DNA of 64,000 nt from Geothrix sp. PMB-07 (GTDB lineage: Bacteria > Acidobacteriota > Holophagae > Holophagales > Holophagaceae), in the NCBI RefSeq assembly GCF_030758935.1, contig NZ_CP132333.1, positions 1,612,992 to 1,676,991 of the forward strand, written 5' to 3'. The translations under genes were made by a program, and so were the position numbers. Position 1 is the first letter of the stretch. Every line of letters begins with the position of its first letter. The notes under the pieces are model-generated. The model searched no databases. It was not told the origin of the DNA and was given only the letters and a program-made list of their open reading frames with translations. Below are positions 24,240 to 34,079 of this stretch, piece by piece.

Positions 24240-24662
24240 ATGGCCACCGTCCAGCAGTGGATGACCAAGAATCCCATCACCATCGATCAGGACGCCTCCA
24301 TCATCGAGGCCATCCACCTCATGAAGGAGAAGGGCATTCGCCGCCTGCCGGTCATGGCCAAGGGGGTGTTCACGGGCCTGATTACGGAACGGATGATCAA
24401 GGACTACACGCCGGGCAAGGCCACCTCTCTGGATACCTGGGAGGTCCACTACCTCCTATCCAAAACGCCTGTGAAGGACGTGATGAACCCGGCCCCCCGG
24501 CGCGTGACGCCGGACACTGATTTGGCCACGGCCGCGCAGGAAATCCTGGACCACAAGCTCTATGGCCTTTGCGTGGTGGATGCCAAGGGCGAGCTGGTGG
24601 GCATCATGTCTGTGGGGGACATGCTCAGAGCGGTTGTGGAATTCGCAAGGGCCGCCAAATAG
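24240..24662 (+). CDS. CBS-domain pair protein
   Basis: 140 residues made of two CBS motifs. The first (residues 5-60) has WMTKNPITIDQDASIIEAIHLMKEKGIRRLPVM; the second (80-135) has VMNPAPRRVTPDTDLATAAQEILDHKLYGLCVVD. Such Bateman modules bind adenine nucleotides or SAM and sense energy state. It starts 24 bp after livF with GAGGAG upstream, so it probably shares the liv transcript. A link to transporter or amino-acid control is plausible but not shown by sequence. Confidence 0.87.
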   Translation: MATVQQWMTKNPITIDQDASIIEAIHLMKEKGIRRLPVMAKGVFTGLITERMIKDYTPGKATSLDTWEVHYLLSKTPVKDVMNPAPRRVTPDTDLATAAQEILDHKLYGLCVVDAKGELVGIMSVGDMLRAVVEFARAAK

Positions 24663-24764
24663 GTTTCTCGTCTCACCGCAAGGCCGGGCCCAGGGCGGCC
24701 TGGTCGATGTTCCTGGCCCTTTCCATTCCGGGTTGACCACCACGACGAAACCCCGGGAAGATCG

Positions 24765-26069
24765 ATGGGCAGTCCCCTTTCCGGAGGCACCTTGGGCTTC
24801 GCTCAGCGTTTGCAAGACATCCGCCATGGATTCGAGCGGCCCTTCTGGGTGGCCAACATCAGTGAGTTGTTCGAGCGCCTCTCGTACTACGCGGCCTTCG
24901 CCTCTCTGGCCCGGTACCTCAATGAATCGCTTGGGTTCCCGGCCCAGGATGCGAGCAGCCTTACGGGTGTTTTCGGCGGTCTGGTGTGGTTCATGGCGGC
25001 CTTTGGGGGCGCCGTGGCGGATCGCCTGGGATTTCGCCGGGCCCTGTCCCTGGCCTACCTGATCCTCAGCAGTTCGTATTTCCTGCTGGGATCGCTGGGT
25101 GCCTCGTGGATGGTCCCGGTGCGCGGCGCCGTGCCCCTGGGGGCCCTGGTGGTCTTCCTGCTGATGCTGCCCGCGCTGGGCGTGGCCTTGGTGAAGCCCG
25201 CGGTGGTGGGGACGACGGCCCGGGCCTCCAAGGAAAATGTGCGCACCATCGGCTATTCCATTTACTACACCCTGGTGAACATCGGTGGCGCAGCTGGCCC
25301 CTTCGTGGCCTCGTATGTCCACCGTCACATGAGCGTCGAGAATGTGTTCCGTGTGGCCGCGGTCAGTGTCTTTGCCATGTTCTTTGCCGTGCTTCTGCTC
25401 TTTAAAGAACCGCGACGGGAGGGCGATGCGCCGCCGCCGTCCCTGGTGGAAACGGGGAAGAACTTCCTTACCGTGATTTCCAACCCGAAGTTCATGCTGT
25501 TCCTGATCATTTTCACGGGCTACTGGGTGGTGTACTGGCAGGAGTTCATCACGCTTCCTCTCTATGTGGTGAAGTACATCGACCCCAAGGCGGACACGGA
25601 ACTTCTGCTGATGACCGGGCCGCTCGTCGTGATCTCGCTGACGGTTCTGCTCAACCTCGCCACGCAAAAGATCGCCTCCATGAAGGCTGTGACACTGGGC
25701 ACCCTGATTTCATCCCTCGCCTGGATCGTGCTGGTCTTCAAACCGACCGTGACGGGAGTGATCATCACCCTCGTCTGCGTGGCGCTCGGCGAGATTGTCC
25801 AGTCTCCCCGCTACTACGAGTACATTTCCCGGCTGGCCCCGGCAGGCCAGCAGGGCACCTACATGGGGTTCGCCTTCCTCCCGATCGGACTCGGCTCCAT
25901 CATTGGCGGCTGGTTCGGCGGAAAGCTGATGCACCATTTCGGCGAAGTGAAGCATCAGCCTACGGGCATGCTTTGGACCATCATCGGCGTGGGTTTGCTC
26001 ACGGCCGTGTTGCTATGGGTGTACGACCGCATGCTGTCCGCGGGAAGGGGCGGACAGACGAACGGTTGA
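24765..26069 (+). CDS. POT/PTR-family proton-dependent peptide transporter
   Basis: 434 residues, about 12 membrane segments. The family motif E-x2-ER-x-S/A-YY occurs as ELFERLSYY (about residues 33-41), which in POT carriers takes part in proton coupling. GGAVADRLGFRRAL is the MFS loop motif, and SPRYYEYISRLAP resembles the POT helix-10 signature. Likely imports di/tripeptides with protons. It faces the S9 dipeptidyl peptidase gene, giving a sensible pair of peptide trimming and uptake. No regulatory site seen. Confidence 0.83.
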   Translation: MGSPLSGGTLGFAQRLQDIRHGFERPFWVANISELFERLSYYAAFASLARYLNESLGFPAQDASSLTGVFGGLVWFMAAFGGAVADRLGFRRALSLAYLILSSSYFLLGSLGASWMVPVRGAVPLGALVVFLLMLPALGVALVKPAVVGTTARASKENVRTIGYSIYYTLVNIGGAAGPFVASYVHRHMSVENVFRVAAVSVFAMFFAVLLLFKEPRREGDAPPPSLVETGKNFLTVISNPKFMLFLIIFTGYWVVYWQEFITLPLYVVKYIDPKADTELLLMTGPLVVISLTVLLNLATQKIASMKAVTLGTLISSLAWIVLVFKPTVTGVIITLVCVALGEIVQSPRYYEYISRLAPAGQQGTYMGFAFLPIGLGSIIGGWFGGKLMHHFGEVKHQPTGMLWTIIGVGLLTAVLLWVYDRMLSAGRGGQTNG

Positions 26070-26095
26070 GCCCAGAGTCTATGGGTTGATGGGCC

Positions 26096-28255
26096 CTACA
26101 GGTTCTTCAAGAGGAACTCCCACTTGGCCTGATTCACCGCCCAGACCTGTTCCGGGGTCCGGGGTCCGTGCTCGGCGCCGGGAAGCAGGACAAACTGGAG
26201 CTGGTGCCCGGCCTTCTGCAGCGCGTCGATGAGCATCACGCTGTTCTGGGGATGCACGTTGTCATCCAGGGTGCCGTGGAAGAGCAGCAGCTTGCCCGAG
26301 AGATCCTTGGCGGCTTTCTGCACGGAGCTGGATTCATAGCCGGTCTTGTTTTCGCTGGGCAGGCCCATGTACCGCTCGGTGTAGATGCTGTCGTAGAGGC
26401 TCCAGTCGGTGACCGGGGCGCCGGCGATGCCCAGCTTCCAGGCTTTGCTGTGGGTGAGGGCGTAGGTGACCATGAAGCCGCCGTAGCTCCAGCCATTAAG
26501 GCAGAGGCGGTCCATGTCCGCCCAGCCCTGGGCCTTCAGCCAGGCGTGTCCATCCAGCTGGTCCTGCAGCTCCTGGGCACCGAGGTGGTGGTGCACCCCG
26601 AAGGCGCTGGTGCCCTTGGCGGAGGCGCTGCGGTTGTCGCAGACCCAAACCGCGATGCCCTGCTGGGCGAGGAACTGGTACCACAGCATGTCCCGGCCGA
26701 AGGCGTTGCGCACCGATGCCGCGCCGGGGCCGCTGTAGAGGTACTGGAACACGGGGTATTTCTTGGATGGATCAAAGGGTGTGGGCAGCACCAGCATGGT
26801 TTCCATGGGGAAGCCATCGCGGGTCTTCACCTGTTGGAAGCTGACCTTGCCGAGGGCGAGTTCCTTCAGTTTCTCGCTGGGGTTGGCGTCGATGAGGCGC
26901 AGGCTCTTGCCAGAGGCATCGTGCAGGCTCTGCTGGGCGGGGGTCAGGGCGTCGCTCCAGGTATCCAGGAAGGCCGTGAAGGTCGCGTTGAAACGGACCC
27001 GGTGGGTGCCGGCTTTCTCCGTGAGGCGCGTGAGGCCTTTGCCGTCCAGGCCGATGCGGTAGGCATCCAGGCCGATGGGGCTGCGCTCGGTGGCCTCGAA
27101 ATAGACCTGCTTGGTTTTGGGATCCACGCCATGCACGCGGCGCACATCCCAGGTCCCGGCGGTGACCGGTCCCAGAATCTGGCCCGTCGGGCTGTAGTGG
27201 TAGACGTGGTGGAAGCCCGTGCGCTGGGATTCCCAAAGGAAGCTCCCGTCCGGCAGATACTGGGGCAGGGGCAGGCGCTCCTGCCAGGCCTTGCTCGCTT
27301 CGCGGATCAGCACCGAGGACGCCGATCCCTCATAGCGGCGCAGGTCCAGCCAGGACTGCACGCGGTCCTGGTGGGCCGCGAGGAGGTGCCCGGTGGGATC
27401 CCAACCCACCTGGACAATGAGTGTTTCCTTCCCGGGATACGGCTCGGTCATCCAGGTGGTGTGCCCCGCGAGGTCGACCACGCCGAGCCGGGCGATGGGA
27501 TTGGGATCTCCCGCCTTGGGATAGCGGGCCTTGTGGGCCTGCTGCGGCTGAAACCGGTCATCCATCAAGGTGAAGACGGGCACCTTGGTTTCGTCGAGGC
27601 TTAGGTAGGCGAGGCGCTTGGAATCCGGCGCCCACCAGAAGGCCTTGAAGCTGCCCCGGCCATACACCTCCTCCTGGTACACCCAGTCCAGGCGGCCGTT
27701 GAACACGGTCTCGTTGCCGCCGGACGTGAGCCGGGTTTCCTTGCCGGTGGCCACGTCCGCACAGTACAGATCGTTCCCCCGGAGAAAGGCCACATGCGCA
27801 CCATCGGGGCTGAGGGAGGGCTCATCAGGTTTGCCGCTGGCCACCAGCTTGGCGCTGGCGGCTTTCACATCCACGACAAAGAGCTGGTCCTTCACCTCCA
27901 GCAGGAAGGCGGTGCGCCCTTCATTCCAGTCGAACTGGCCCCGGCCCAGGGCGGTCTTCGCATCCGCCTCCGGCGCGCCAGCGGCCATCAGAGCTGCCTG
28001 GAGCGGCGCCGCTTCCAGCAGGGGCTTGGCTTCCCAGGTTGAGGGATCCACCCGCAAGAGGGCCACCTGGTCCTTATCCCGCTTGGTTTGCAGGAGGGCC
28101 CCATCTGGAAGCCATTCCAGGCGGGTCGTGGGCATGCCCACATAGGGTTTCTTAAGGGTGGGATGGGCGAGGGCCTCCAGGGTGAGGCGCTCGGTGCCCT
28201 GGCCCAGAAGACAGGAGGCAAGGAGGAAAGTGGCCAGGCCGGTACGGATGGACAT
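26096..28255 (-). CDS. S9-family (dipeptidyl peptidase IV-like) serine peptidase
   Basis: 719 residues with a signal peptide (LATFLLASCLLGQG). Residues 30-480 form a beta-propeller (DPPIV_N). The C-terminal alpha/beta-hydrolase domain carries the nucleophile in GWSYGGF, the Asp in GTLDDNVH and the His in GAEHGPRTP. The propeller contains WVYQEEVYGRG, the double-Glu motif that anchors the substrate amino terminus in DPP IV, which supports release of N-terminal dipeptides. Expected location is the periplasm. Convergent with the POT carrier gene. Confidence 0.92.
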   Translation of the reverse strand: MSIRTGLATFLLASCLLGQGTERLTLEALAHPTLKKPYVGMPTTRLEWLPDGALLQTKRDKDQVALLRVDPSTWEAKPLLEAAPLQAALMAAGAPEADAKTALGRGQFDWNEGRTAFLLEVKDQLFVVDVKAASAKLVASGKPDEPSLSPDGAHVAFLRGNDLYCADVATGKETRLTSGGNETVFNGRLDWVYQEEVYGRGSFKAFWWAPDSKRLAYLSLDETKVPVFTLMDDRFQPQQAHKARYPKAGDPNPIARLGVVDLAGHTTWMTEPYPGKETLIVQVGWDPTGHLLAAHQDRVQSWLDLRRYEGSASSVLIREASKAWQERLPLPQYLPDGSFLWESQRTGFHHVYHYSPTGQILGPVTAGTWDVRRVHGVDPKTKQVYFEATERSPIGLDAYRIGLDGKGLTRLTEKAGTHRVRFNATFTAFLDTWSDALTPAQQSLHDASGKSLRLIDANPSEKLKELALGKVSFQQVKTRDGFPMETMLVLPTPFDPSKKYPVFQYLYSGPGAASVRNAFGRDMLWYQFLAQQGIAVWVCDNRSASAKGTSAFGVHHHLGAQELQDQLDGHAWLKAQGWADMDRLCLNGWSYGGFMVTYALTHSKAWKLGIAGAPVTDWSLYDSIYTERYMGLPSENKTGYESSSVQKAAKDLSGKLLLFHGTLDDNVHPQNSVMLIDALQKAGHQLQFVLLPGAEHGPRTPEQVWAVNQAKWEFLLKNL

Positions 28256-28380
28256 GAGGCTCCCGGAGAATGTCTCTATGTATATCGCAAGGCGAGGTGT
28301 TTGGCATGGGTGATGGGGGAAATTGAGAAGGAGGGCCCGTGCTCCGATGGATGGGGAGTGACCTTTTCTAACGAGGCTTC

Positions 28381-29973
28381 ATGTCGACATGGCTGGATCG
28401 ATGGACCCCCCGCTCCCTGGCGGGGAAGATTCTTCTGGTGGGGCTCGGCCCCCTGGGCATGGTGTTCCTGGTGTCCTGGCTGGTGTTGGTGCCGGCCGTG
28501 GAAGATGGGTTTCTCAGAGCCCGCAAGGATGAGATCCGCAACCTGACAGACACCGCCTTGGGGCTTCTCGCCTCCCAGGAGGCGCAGGCCGCGGCGGGCA
28601 CCATCACCCGGGAAGAGGCCCAGAAACGGGCCTTGGCGGTCATCCAGTCCACTCGATACGCTGGGGGCAACTACTTTTACGTGTTCACCCCTGAGCCTCG
28701 CATCGTCACGGTGCCCATCCGTCCCGAAATGGCTGGGAAGCTGGTGGATGATTTCACCGACAAGCAGGGCACGCGCATCTACGTGGAGTTGAACCGCCTG
28801 GGAGGCCAACCTGAGGGCGGCTACCTCAAGCTCTGGTTCGGGAAGCCCGGCGTGGAAGGTGTGTTCCCCAAGCTGAACTACGTGAGACGTTACGAACCCT
28901 GGGGCTGGAACATCGGCACCGGCGTCTACATCGATGATTTGCAGGCCGAGGTCCGTCGGTACACCTGGTCCATCCTGGGTGGGCTGCTGCTTCTATCCGG
29001 CTTGCTGTTCTTCGTGGTGCGAAGCGGCGCGCGACGCATGACACGCCCCCTGGCGGACCTGGTGGATGGCCTGCAGAACAGCGATCTCACGCGGGAGATT
29101 CGCATCGACAGCCAGGATGAGATCGGCGCCGCGGCAAGGGCCTTCAACCTCTACAACGCCGGATTGCGGAGCCGCATCCTGGAGGTGTCCGGTTTTGCGG
29201 CACGGGTGGCTTCGGGCAGCACCGAGCTGGCGGCCAGCTCGGAGCAGATGACCCGGGCCGTGGATGAGATCGCCCAGGTCAGCGAAGAGCTGAAACAGGC
29301 GGGTGAGCGCGTGGCTCAGGCCATGGCAGGGCTTTCCCAGGAGTCACGGATGGTGGTGCAGCACAGCCAGGAAGGTGGCCAGGAGGGCCAGGCTGCGGTG
29401 GCGGAAACGTTGCGAAGTGCGGAGGCCGGGCAGGCCGCCGTGAACGGCATGGGGGAAATCCAGGGTGCCACGGCCCAGATCGTTCAAGCGGTTCGGGTCA
29501 TCCAGGAAATTGCCCGACAGACGAATCTGCTGAGCCTCAATGCGGCCATCGAGGCCGCCAAGGCCGGGTCCATGGGCAAGGGGTTCGCGGTGGTCGCCGA
29601 AGAAGTGCGGAAGTTGGCAGAGCGCAGCCGCACCTCGGCCAAGGAGATCGAGGAACTCATCCAACACGCCCAGGACGCCGTCGAAGGCGGCGTCGAGAGC
29701 GTGCAGGGCACCATGCAGAGCCTCGAAGCCATCCGGGAACGCATCCAGCAGGTGGCCAGCCGGGTGTCCCAGATCGGCACCTTCGCTCAAGGGCAGGCGG
29801 GCACCAGTGCGGAAGTCACGCAGATGATGGATCAGACCAGCCAGGGACTTGCCCAGAACGCCACGGCCACGCACGAACTGGCCGCCACCGTCCAGGAGAT
29901 CGCCAAGACCTCCGAGGATCTCGCCCAGGTGGCCGAGGGCCTGCGCGCCTTGGCTGGCAGTTTCAAACTCTAG
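28381..29973 (+). CDS. Methyl-accepting chemotaxis protein with Cache sensor
   Basis: 530 residues. TM1 at about 16-38; residues 45-190 form a single-Cache (sCache_2-like) periplasmic sensor ([31 protein letters not shown]). TM2 at about 198-220, HAMP to about 270, then the signalling domain with the hairpin tip ([37 protein letters not shown]) intact. No C-terminal CheR-docking pentapeptide. The ligand is probably a small organic acid, by family tendency. The ATG at 28381 has GAGG 6 bp upstream. Confidence 0.92.
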   Translation: MSTWLDRWTPRSLAGKILLVGLGPLGMVFLVSWLVLVPAVEDGFLRARKDEIRNLTDTALGLLASQEAQAAAGTITREEAQKRALAVIQSTRYAGGNYFYVFTPEPRIVTVPIRPEMAGKLVDDFTDKQGTRIYVELNRLGGQPEGGYLKLWFGKPGVEGVFPKLNYVRRYEPWGWNIGTGVYIDDLQAEVRRYTWSILGGLLLLSGLLFFVVRSGARRMTRPLADLVDGLQNSDLTREIRIDSQDEIGAAARAFNLYNAGLRSRILEVSGFAARVASGSTELAASSEQMTRAVDEIAQVSEELKQAGERVAQAMAGLSQESRMVVQHSQEGGQEGQAAVAETLRSAEAGQAAVNGMGEIQGATAQIVQAVRVIQEIARQTNLLSLNAAIEAAKAGSMGKGFAVVAEEVRKLAERSRTSAKEIEELIQHAQDAVEGGVESVQGTMQSLEAIRERIQQVASRVSQIGTFAQGQAGTSAEVTQMMDQTSQGLAQNATATHELAATVQEIAKTSEDLAQVAEGLRALAGSFKL

Positions 29974-30808
29974 GATCGCCCTCTGGGAGGCGGATCTCCA
30001 CCCAGGCCCGGGTGCCGCCGGTGATCGATTCGAGTCCCATGCGGCCGCCGAGCAGGTCTAGGATGCCTGCGGCCAGAGGAAGCCCGATGCCCAGGCCGCC
30101 CCGGCGGCGCCGGAAGCCCTGCTCCTCCTGTTCGAAGGGACGGAGCAGACGCTCCCAATCCAGAGCGATGCCGGGACCCTGGTCCGTGATCTCGAACCGC
30201 AGGAACCAGTCGGATCCTTCTGGACGGGCCTTCAAGGTGAAACCGATGGTGCCGCGGTCCGTGAAGCCGATGGCGTTGTCCAGCAGTGCATCGAGGGCCT
30301 GGCACAGCCTTGAGGCATCGCAGTGCAGCGGCTTTGGGAGGGGGTCAAAGGCGGTGCTCAGATCAAGCCCCTTCTCAGCGGCTTTGGCCGCGGAAGCCCG
30401 GGCCAGCCAAGTGAGGTGAGGCCCGAGATCCGTCAGGGCGGTGCGGGTGGGAAGGGTGCCGTGGGCCAGGCTGGAAAGGTCGAGCAGGCCCTGCACCAGG
30501 CGACCGAGTTGCGTGGCCGTGGTTTGGGCCAGCCGAAGGATCTGCTCCTGCTCCGGCCTCGGATCCATGTCCTGCAGCAGTTGCAGGTGGCTGGCCAGGA
30601 TCTGCAAAGGTGTCCGCAGCTCATGGTGCGCGTTGTCTGTGAACGATTCCTGGGCCCTGCGCAGCCGCTGCTCGGCTTCGAGAGCCCGTTTCTGTTCACG
30701 GATGATGCGGGATTTGGCCGTGACCACGCTGAAGAGCGTAAGCCAGGCCATCATCACGCCGCCGAGGGTGGCGAGTACGAAGATCAGGACGAGGTGGGTT
30801 TCGGACAC
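29963..30808 (-). CDS. Sensor histidine kinase
   Basis: 281 residues from a GTG at 30808 (a longer frame starts at 30868 inside the upstream gene). One membrane segment (about 6-28), a short coiled region, then HisKA with the phospho-acceptor in NAHHELRTP (H62). HATPase_c has DNAIGF, DQGPGI and GGLGIGLPL (N, G1, G2 boxes). No PAS or HAMP domain and no adjacent response regulator. The upstream gene, a multi-TM protein whose end overlaps this start, could be its sensory partner. The 3' end overlaps the chemoreceptor gene by 11 bp. Confidence 0.85.
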   Translation of the reverse strand: MSETHLVLIFVLATLGGVMMAWLTLFSVVTAKSRIIREQKRALEAEQRLRRAQESFTDNAHHELRTPLQILASHLQLLQDMDPRPEQEQILRLAQTTATQLGRLVQGLLDLSSLAHGTLPTRTALTDLGPHLTWLARASAAKAAEKGLDLSTAFDPLPKPLHCDASRLCQALDALLDNAIGFTDRGTIGFTLKARPEGSDWFLRFEITDQGPGIALDWERLLRPFEQEEQGFRRRRGGLGIGLPLAAGILDLLGGRMGLESITGGTRAWVEIRLPEGDPRV

Positions 30809-31458
30809 AGGAACACTTTGGCCATAAGGAAGTAATACATCACATAGACAACATTCACAGCCACCCAAGGAATGGGCAGCAGGTCATGGGTCAGTGTGCG
30901 CAGGAAGTAATTGGAGGTGGCATTGAACAGCAAGGAGCCGGAAGCGAAAACCAGCAGCGCAGAGAAAAACCAGAATTCAGGCCGGGCCGCTACGGGGACA
31001 TCATCCTCGATCATCAGAATCCAGCGTAATTCAATGCTGGAAACGATCAGGTAGATCAGGCTTTGAACCGTGGTGAACACCGAATTGCGGTAGGCGGGGG
31101 TATCCAAGGCGTAACCCATGGCGGCGGCGAGCAGGCCCAAGCCCATGGCGACCAGGTACCAGTTTCGTCGTAGCCTGGACATCGCGGGGATCTGCAGTAC
31201 CACCAGAAGGGTGGCGACAAAAGTCAGCGGCCGGGTGAGGTGTAAGAGTCCTACGTTCGGGATACCTGCAAATGCAAGTCCCGTCCCAAGCACCCCGAAG
31301 GAGGCTTCCAGAAATTCCCTGGGTACGGCTCCAGGCAGGCCTATCGGTTTCGCATAAGTGCCCCGATACCGACTCCACAGATAGGCGGCAACGGGAACCA
31401 GCAGCGTCGGATTGAGGACGTAGACGACGAGGAATCGCCAGACCTTAAAGTGAATCAC
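30784..31458 (-). CDS. Multi-pass membrane protein of unknown function
   Basis: 224 residues from a GTG at 31458, 14 bp after the preceding stop; the open frame runs to 31602, but that would overlap the upstream gene heavily. About six membrane segments (VWRFLVVYVLNPTLLVPVAAYLW, YLVAMGLGLLAAAMGYAL, SLIYLIVSSIEL, WFFSALLVFASGSLLF, and so on). No recognised domain. The stop overlaps the kinase start by 25 bp, so the two are probably made together, suggesting that it senses or anchors for the kinase. Confidence 0.6.
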   Translation of the reverse strand: MIHFKVWRFLVVYVLNPTLLVPVAAYLWSRYRGTYAKPIGLPGAVPREFLEASFGVLGTGLAFAGIPNVGLLHLTRPLTFVATLLVVLQIPAMSRLRRNWYLVAMGLGLLAAAMGYALDTPAYRNSVFTTVQSLIYLIVSSIELRWILMIEDDVPVAARPEFWFFSALLVFASGSLLFNATSNYFLRTLTHDLLPIPWVAVNVVYVMYYFLMAKVFLCPKPTSS

Positions 31459-31471
31459 TTCGCGGTCGGGT

Positions 31472-31819
31472 TCAGGAAACGAGGATCGATCCACCGCAGA
31501 AGGGCGGGCACTCGTGACCGTTCTGGATAAACACAGATTGTGCAGAATCCAAATCCTTGCCAGCGTTATCCACCGCGACCATAACCATGGTGGGCGAACC
31601 ATCCTTGTGCTTCGCGTGGTAGATGCGGATGCCCGCTGCTCCCGGCTGCGCCAGCAGGTGCTCGAAGGCGCTCCGATTGAAGGCGGACGCGTGATGGAGG
31701 GGGGCCTGGGCGCCGGCCTTCAGCGCGGCCTTGGCGGCGGACTGATGGGCTTGGACGAGCGTGGCAGCCTCGTCCCGGGTGATGCGGTGCTCACGTTTGA
31801 CGTCGAAAGCCTCAGACAT
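31472..31819 (-). CDS. Conserved small protein with C-terminal CPPFCG motif
   Basis: 115 residues; the ATG at 31819 is preceded by AAGGAG. The core, AAGIRIYHAKHKDGSPTMVMVAVDNAGKDL, followed by a Cys-Pro-Pro-x-Cys ending, resembles a family of short uncharacterised proteins I associate mainly with Bacteroidota genomes. The two Cys could bind a metal or form a disulphide. No signal peptide. It leads a three-gene unit with a membrane protein and a histidine kinase. Function unknown. Confidence 0.65.
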   Translation of the reverse strand: MSEAFDVKREHRITRDEAATLVQAHQSAAKAALKAGAQAPLHHASAFNRSAFEHLLAQPGAAGIRIYHAKHKDGSPTMVMVAVDNAGKDLDSAQSVFIQNGHECPPFCGGSILVS

Positions 31820-31870
31820 GCTTGCTCCTTGGAAGTGGTGCGGTTGCTGGGGGCTTTTGGTGCGGAAGGC

Positions 31871-33181
31871 TCAGCGGGGCAGGTGCGGCCTCGTGAGATT
31901 GCGATGTCCGGTGCGAGTCACCAGCAGATTGTCCTCAATGCGGATGCCGCCGCAAGGGGTCAACTCATCGATCAGGGACCAATTGAAGGCTGCTTGATGT
32001 TCGTTTCCACGGAATGGGCGAAGCAGCATGGGGATGAAGTAGAGGCCCGGTTCCACTGTGAACACCTGGTTCACATCGATGTTGCGCGTGGTGCGCAGGG
32101 TGGGGTGCTGGGGCGGCGGCGGTGCGGGCGTGCTTTCGGGTGATCCCTGCCGGCCAGCGACGTCATGCACCTGGATGCCCAGGTGATGCCCCAGGCCGTG
32201 GGGGAAGAAGGGGCGTGTGAGCCCCTTGTCGACGGCTTCCTCAGGGGCCGCTTTCAGGATGCCGCTCTCCTGCAATAGCCCGGCAATGAGCAGGTGGCCC
32301 TGGTGATGGAGTTCGCCGTAGGGCATCCCGGGTTTCACCAGATCACAGAGCTTCAGTTCGATGGTCTCCATGCCCTTGATGAGGGCCGCGAACCGACTGT
32401 CGCAATGGGGCGCCGCCACGGTGCGGGTGATGTCCGAGGCGTAGCCATGCACCTGGGCACCTGCGTCGATGAGCAGCACCGCGCCGTTCCGTTCCTTCCG
32501 CTTGCCTTCGTAGTGGAGGATGGCGCCCTTTTCGTTGAGGGCCACGATGCTGCCGTAGGGCATCTCGTGATCCACGATGCCTGCAGCCTGAATGTAGGCG
32601 TGATGGATGTCCAGTTCGCTGCCCCCGGCCAGGAAGGCGGCCCTGGCAGCTTCGTGGCCCCGGGCCGCGATGACCGTGGCAGCTTCGATGCAGTGCACCT
32701 CATAGGCGGATTTGGTGGTGCGGTTCCAATCCAGATGGGCGGTCAGCAAGGCTGGGTTCACCTCGAGACCGGCGGCCTGGGCGCGATCCGTTTCGTTGCC
32801 GATGTAGGCGGCTTTCTGGAGGGTGCCCAGCCGTTTCCAAACGTCTTCGACGGTGCCCACTTCTTCAATGTCGAATTCCGAGGCCCAGAAGGGCTGGCCC
32901 AGGGGGGCCTGTTCGTACCAGAAATCCTCGGGGGCAAAGCGGATCAGCCGGGGGCGCTGGCCTGGCCGCACCACCAGCACGTGGTGGGGTCCGGTCAGGG
33001 GGCACCAGTGGGCGAAGTGGGGCGTGGGATGGAAGGGAGCGTCCTGATCGTCGGCGAAGTGGGTGTAGACCTTCCCGCTGGAGATCACCAGAGCGTCGAA
33101 GCTGGTCCTAGCCAGGGCCTCGGCTGTGGTGCGCTGACGTTCGGCAGCGTGGGCGTGGAAGAGGGGCGAAAGGTCAGTCAT
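31871..33181 (-). CDS. pepQ: Xaa-Pro dipeptidase
   Basis: 436 residues, near the length of E. coli PepQ (443). The pita-bread metallopeptidase domain shows its five metal ligands: LIDAGAQVHGYASDITRTV (two Asp), PHGLGHHLGIQVHD (His), VFTVEPGLYF (Glu) and GGIRIEDNLLV (Glu). The N-terminal domain (DALVISSGKVYTHFADDQDAPFHPTPHF) is PepQ-type. Cleaves Xaa-Pro dipeptides in the cytoplasm, complementing the peptide import and DPP IV genes a few kb away. Confidence 0.92.
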   Translation of the reverse strand: MTDLSPLFHAHAAERQRTTAEALARTSFDALVISSGKVYTHFADDQDAPFHPTPHFAHWCPLTGPHHVLVVRPGQRPRLIRFAPEDFWYEQAPLGQPFWASEFDIEEVGTVEDVWKRLGTLQKAAYIGNETDRAQAAGLEVNPALLTAHLDWNRTTKSAYEVHCIEAATVIAARGHEAARAAFLAGGSELDIHHAYIQAAGIVDHEMPYGSIVALNEKGAILHYEGKRKERNGAVLLIDAGAQVHGYASDITRTVAAPHCDSRFAALIKGMETIELKLCDLVKPGMPYGELHHQGHLLIAGLLQESGILKAAPEEAVDKGLTRPFFPHGLGHHLGIQVHDVAGRQGSPESTPAPPPPQHPTLRTTRNIDVNQVFTVEPGLYFIPMLLRPFRGNEHQAAFNWSLIDELTPCGGIRIEDNLLVTRTGHRNLTRPHLPR

Positions 33182-33232
33182 GGGCCGTCCTGGTGAGGGT
33201 TCAGGGTGTCAGAGATGGGGGTGTTAAAAAGG

Positions 33233-34042
33233 TCACAGAAACCGCAGGGGTTTTTCTTCGGGGGCGAAACCGTGGCGCACGGCTTTCTCGAAGAACAGTG
33301 CCAGGCTTTCCCGCTCGGCCTCGCCGAGCGTGTAGCTGATGTTCTCCGTGAGGTATTCCTGCAGTTCGATCTTGGTCCAGCCGATGGTGCGCCGGGCCTC
33401 CTCCACGATGACGGGCAGCTGAGCCAAGCCAATCTCCAGGCTCTTGTGGAAGAAGGGGGCCACGCCGCCGGGAACGGGCAGCTCGGGGGCATCCTGGCGC
33501 ACGAGCCAAAGGGCGAAGACGAAGGGTAGCCCCGTCCAGGCATGCCACTCCTCAGCCAGGTCCAGCACGAACAGCCCCTGCCTGGGTGCGCGCATGGCTG
33601 CATCGCCGATCATCAGGGCTGCGTCGTTGGCTTCCAGCATGGCGGGCAGGTCCGGGCCCATGTCCACCACCGACGGCGTGACACCGTAGCGTTCCCGCAG
33701 CAGCAGCTGGGCCAGCACGACGCTGGTGCGGCTGGAGGTGTCCAGGGCCAGGCTGCGGATCTGCTCCGGGGGCACCTTGGAGAGGATGACCACGCTGCGC
33801 ACCCGCTTGGGCGAGGCAATGCAGAGCCCCGGCACGATCCGCAGGTTGGGAATGCGCAGATACTCGATGGAGCTCACGATGCCCGCATCCACCTCGCCGT
33901 CGCGCAGGCGGTCCGCGCAGGCGGACGGGTAATGGAATTTCAGGTGGAAATGCTCCCAGCCCAGCCCGTGCTTGAAACCATGGTTCAGGGGGGCGGCATT
34001 CAGGTAGTCGATGATGGACAGGCGGAAGGGTGAGGCGACCAT
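33233..34042 (-). CDS. mqnA: Chorismate dehydratase, futalosine pathway
   Basis: 269 residues of the MqnA/MqnD periplasmic-binding fold. RLSIIDYLNAAPLNHGF, FHYPSACADRLRDGEVDAGIVSSIEYLRIP and SVVILSKVPPEQIRSLALDTSSRTSVVLAQLLL are family hallmarks. It converts chorismate to 3-enolpyruvylbenzoate, the first step of the alternative menaquinone route, implying the organism makes menaquinone without the classical Men pathway. Its ATG overlaps the region immediately upstream of the divergent Ogt-like gene, leaving only 37 bp between the starts. Confidence 0.9.
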   Translation of the reverse strand: MVASPFRLSIIDYLNAAPLNHGFKHGLGWEHFHLKFHYPSACADRLRDGEVDAGIVSSIEYLRIPNLRIVPGLCIASPKRVRSVVILSKVPPEQIRSLALDTSSRTSVVLAQLLLRERYGVTPSVVDMGPDLPAMLEANDAALMIGDAAMRAPRQGLFVLDLAEEWHAWTGLPFVFALWLVRQDAPELPVPGGVAPFFHKSLEIGLAQLPVIVEEARRTIGWTKIELQEYLTENISYTLGEAERESLALFFEKAVRHGFAPEEKPLRFL

Positions 34043-34079
34043 GGCACCAGTCTATGCGAGTCCATGCGATGATTCCCTC

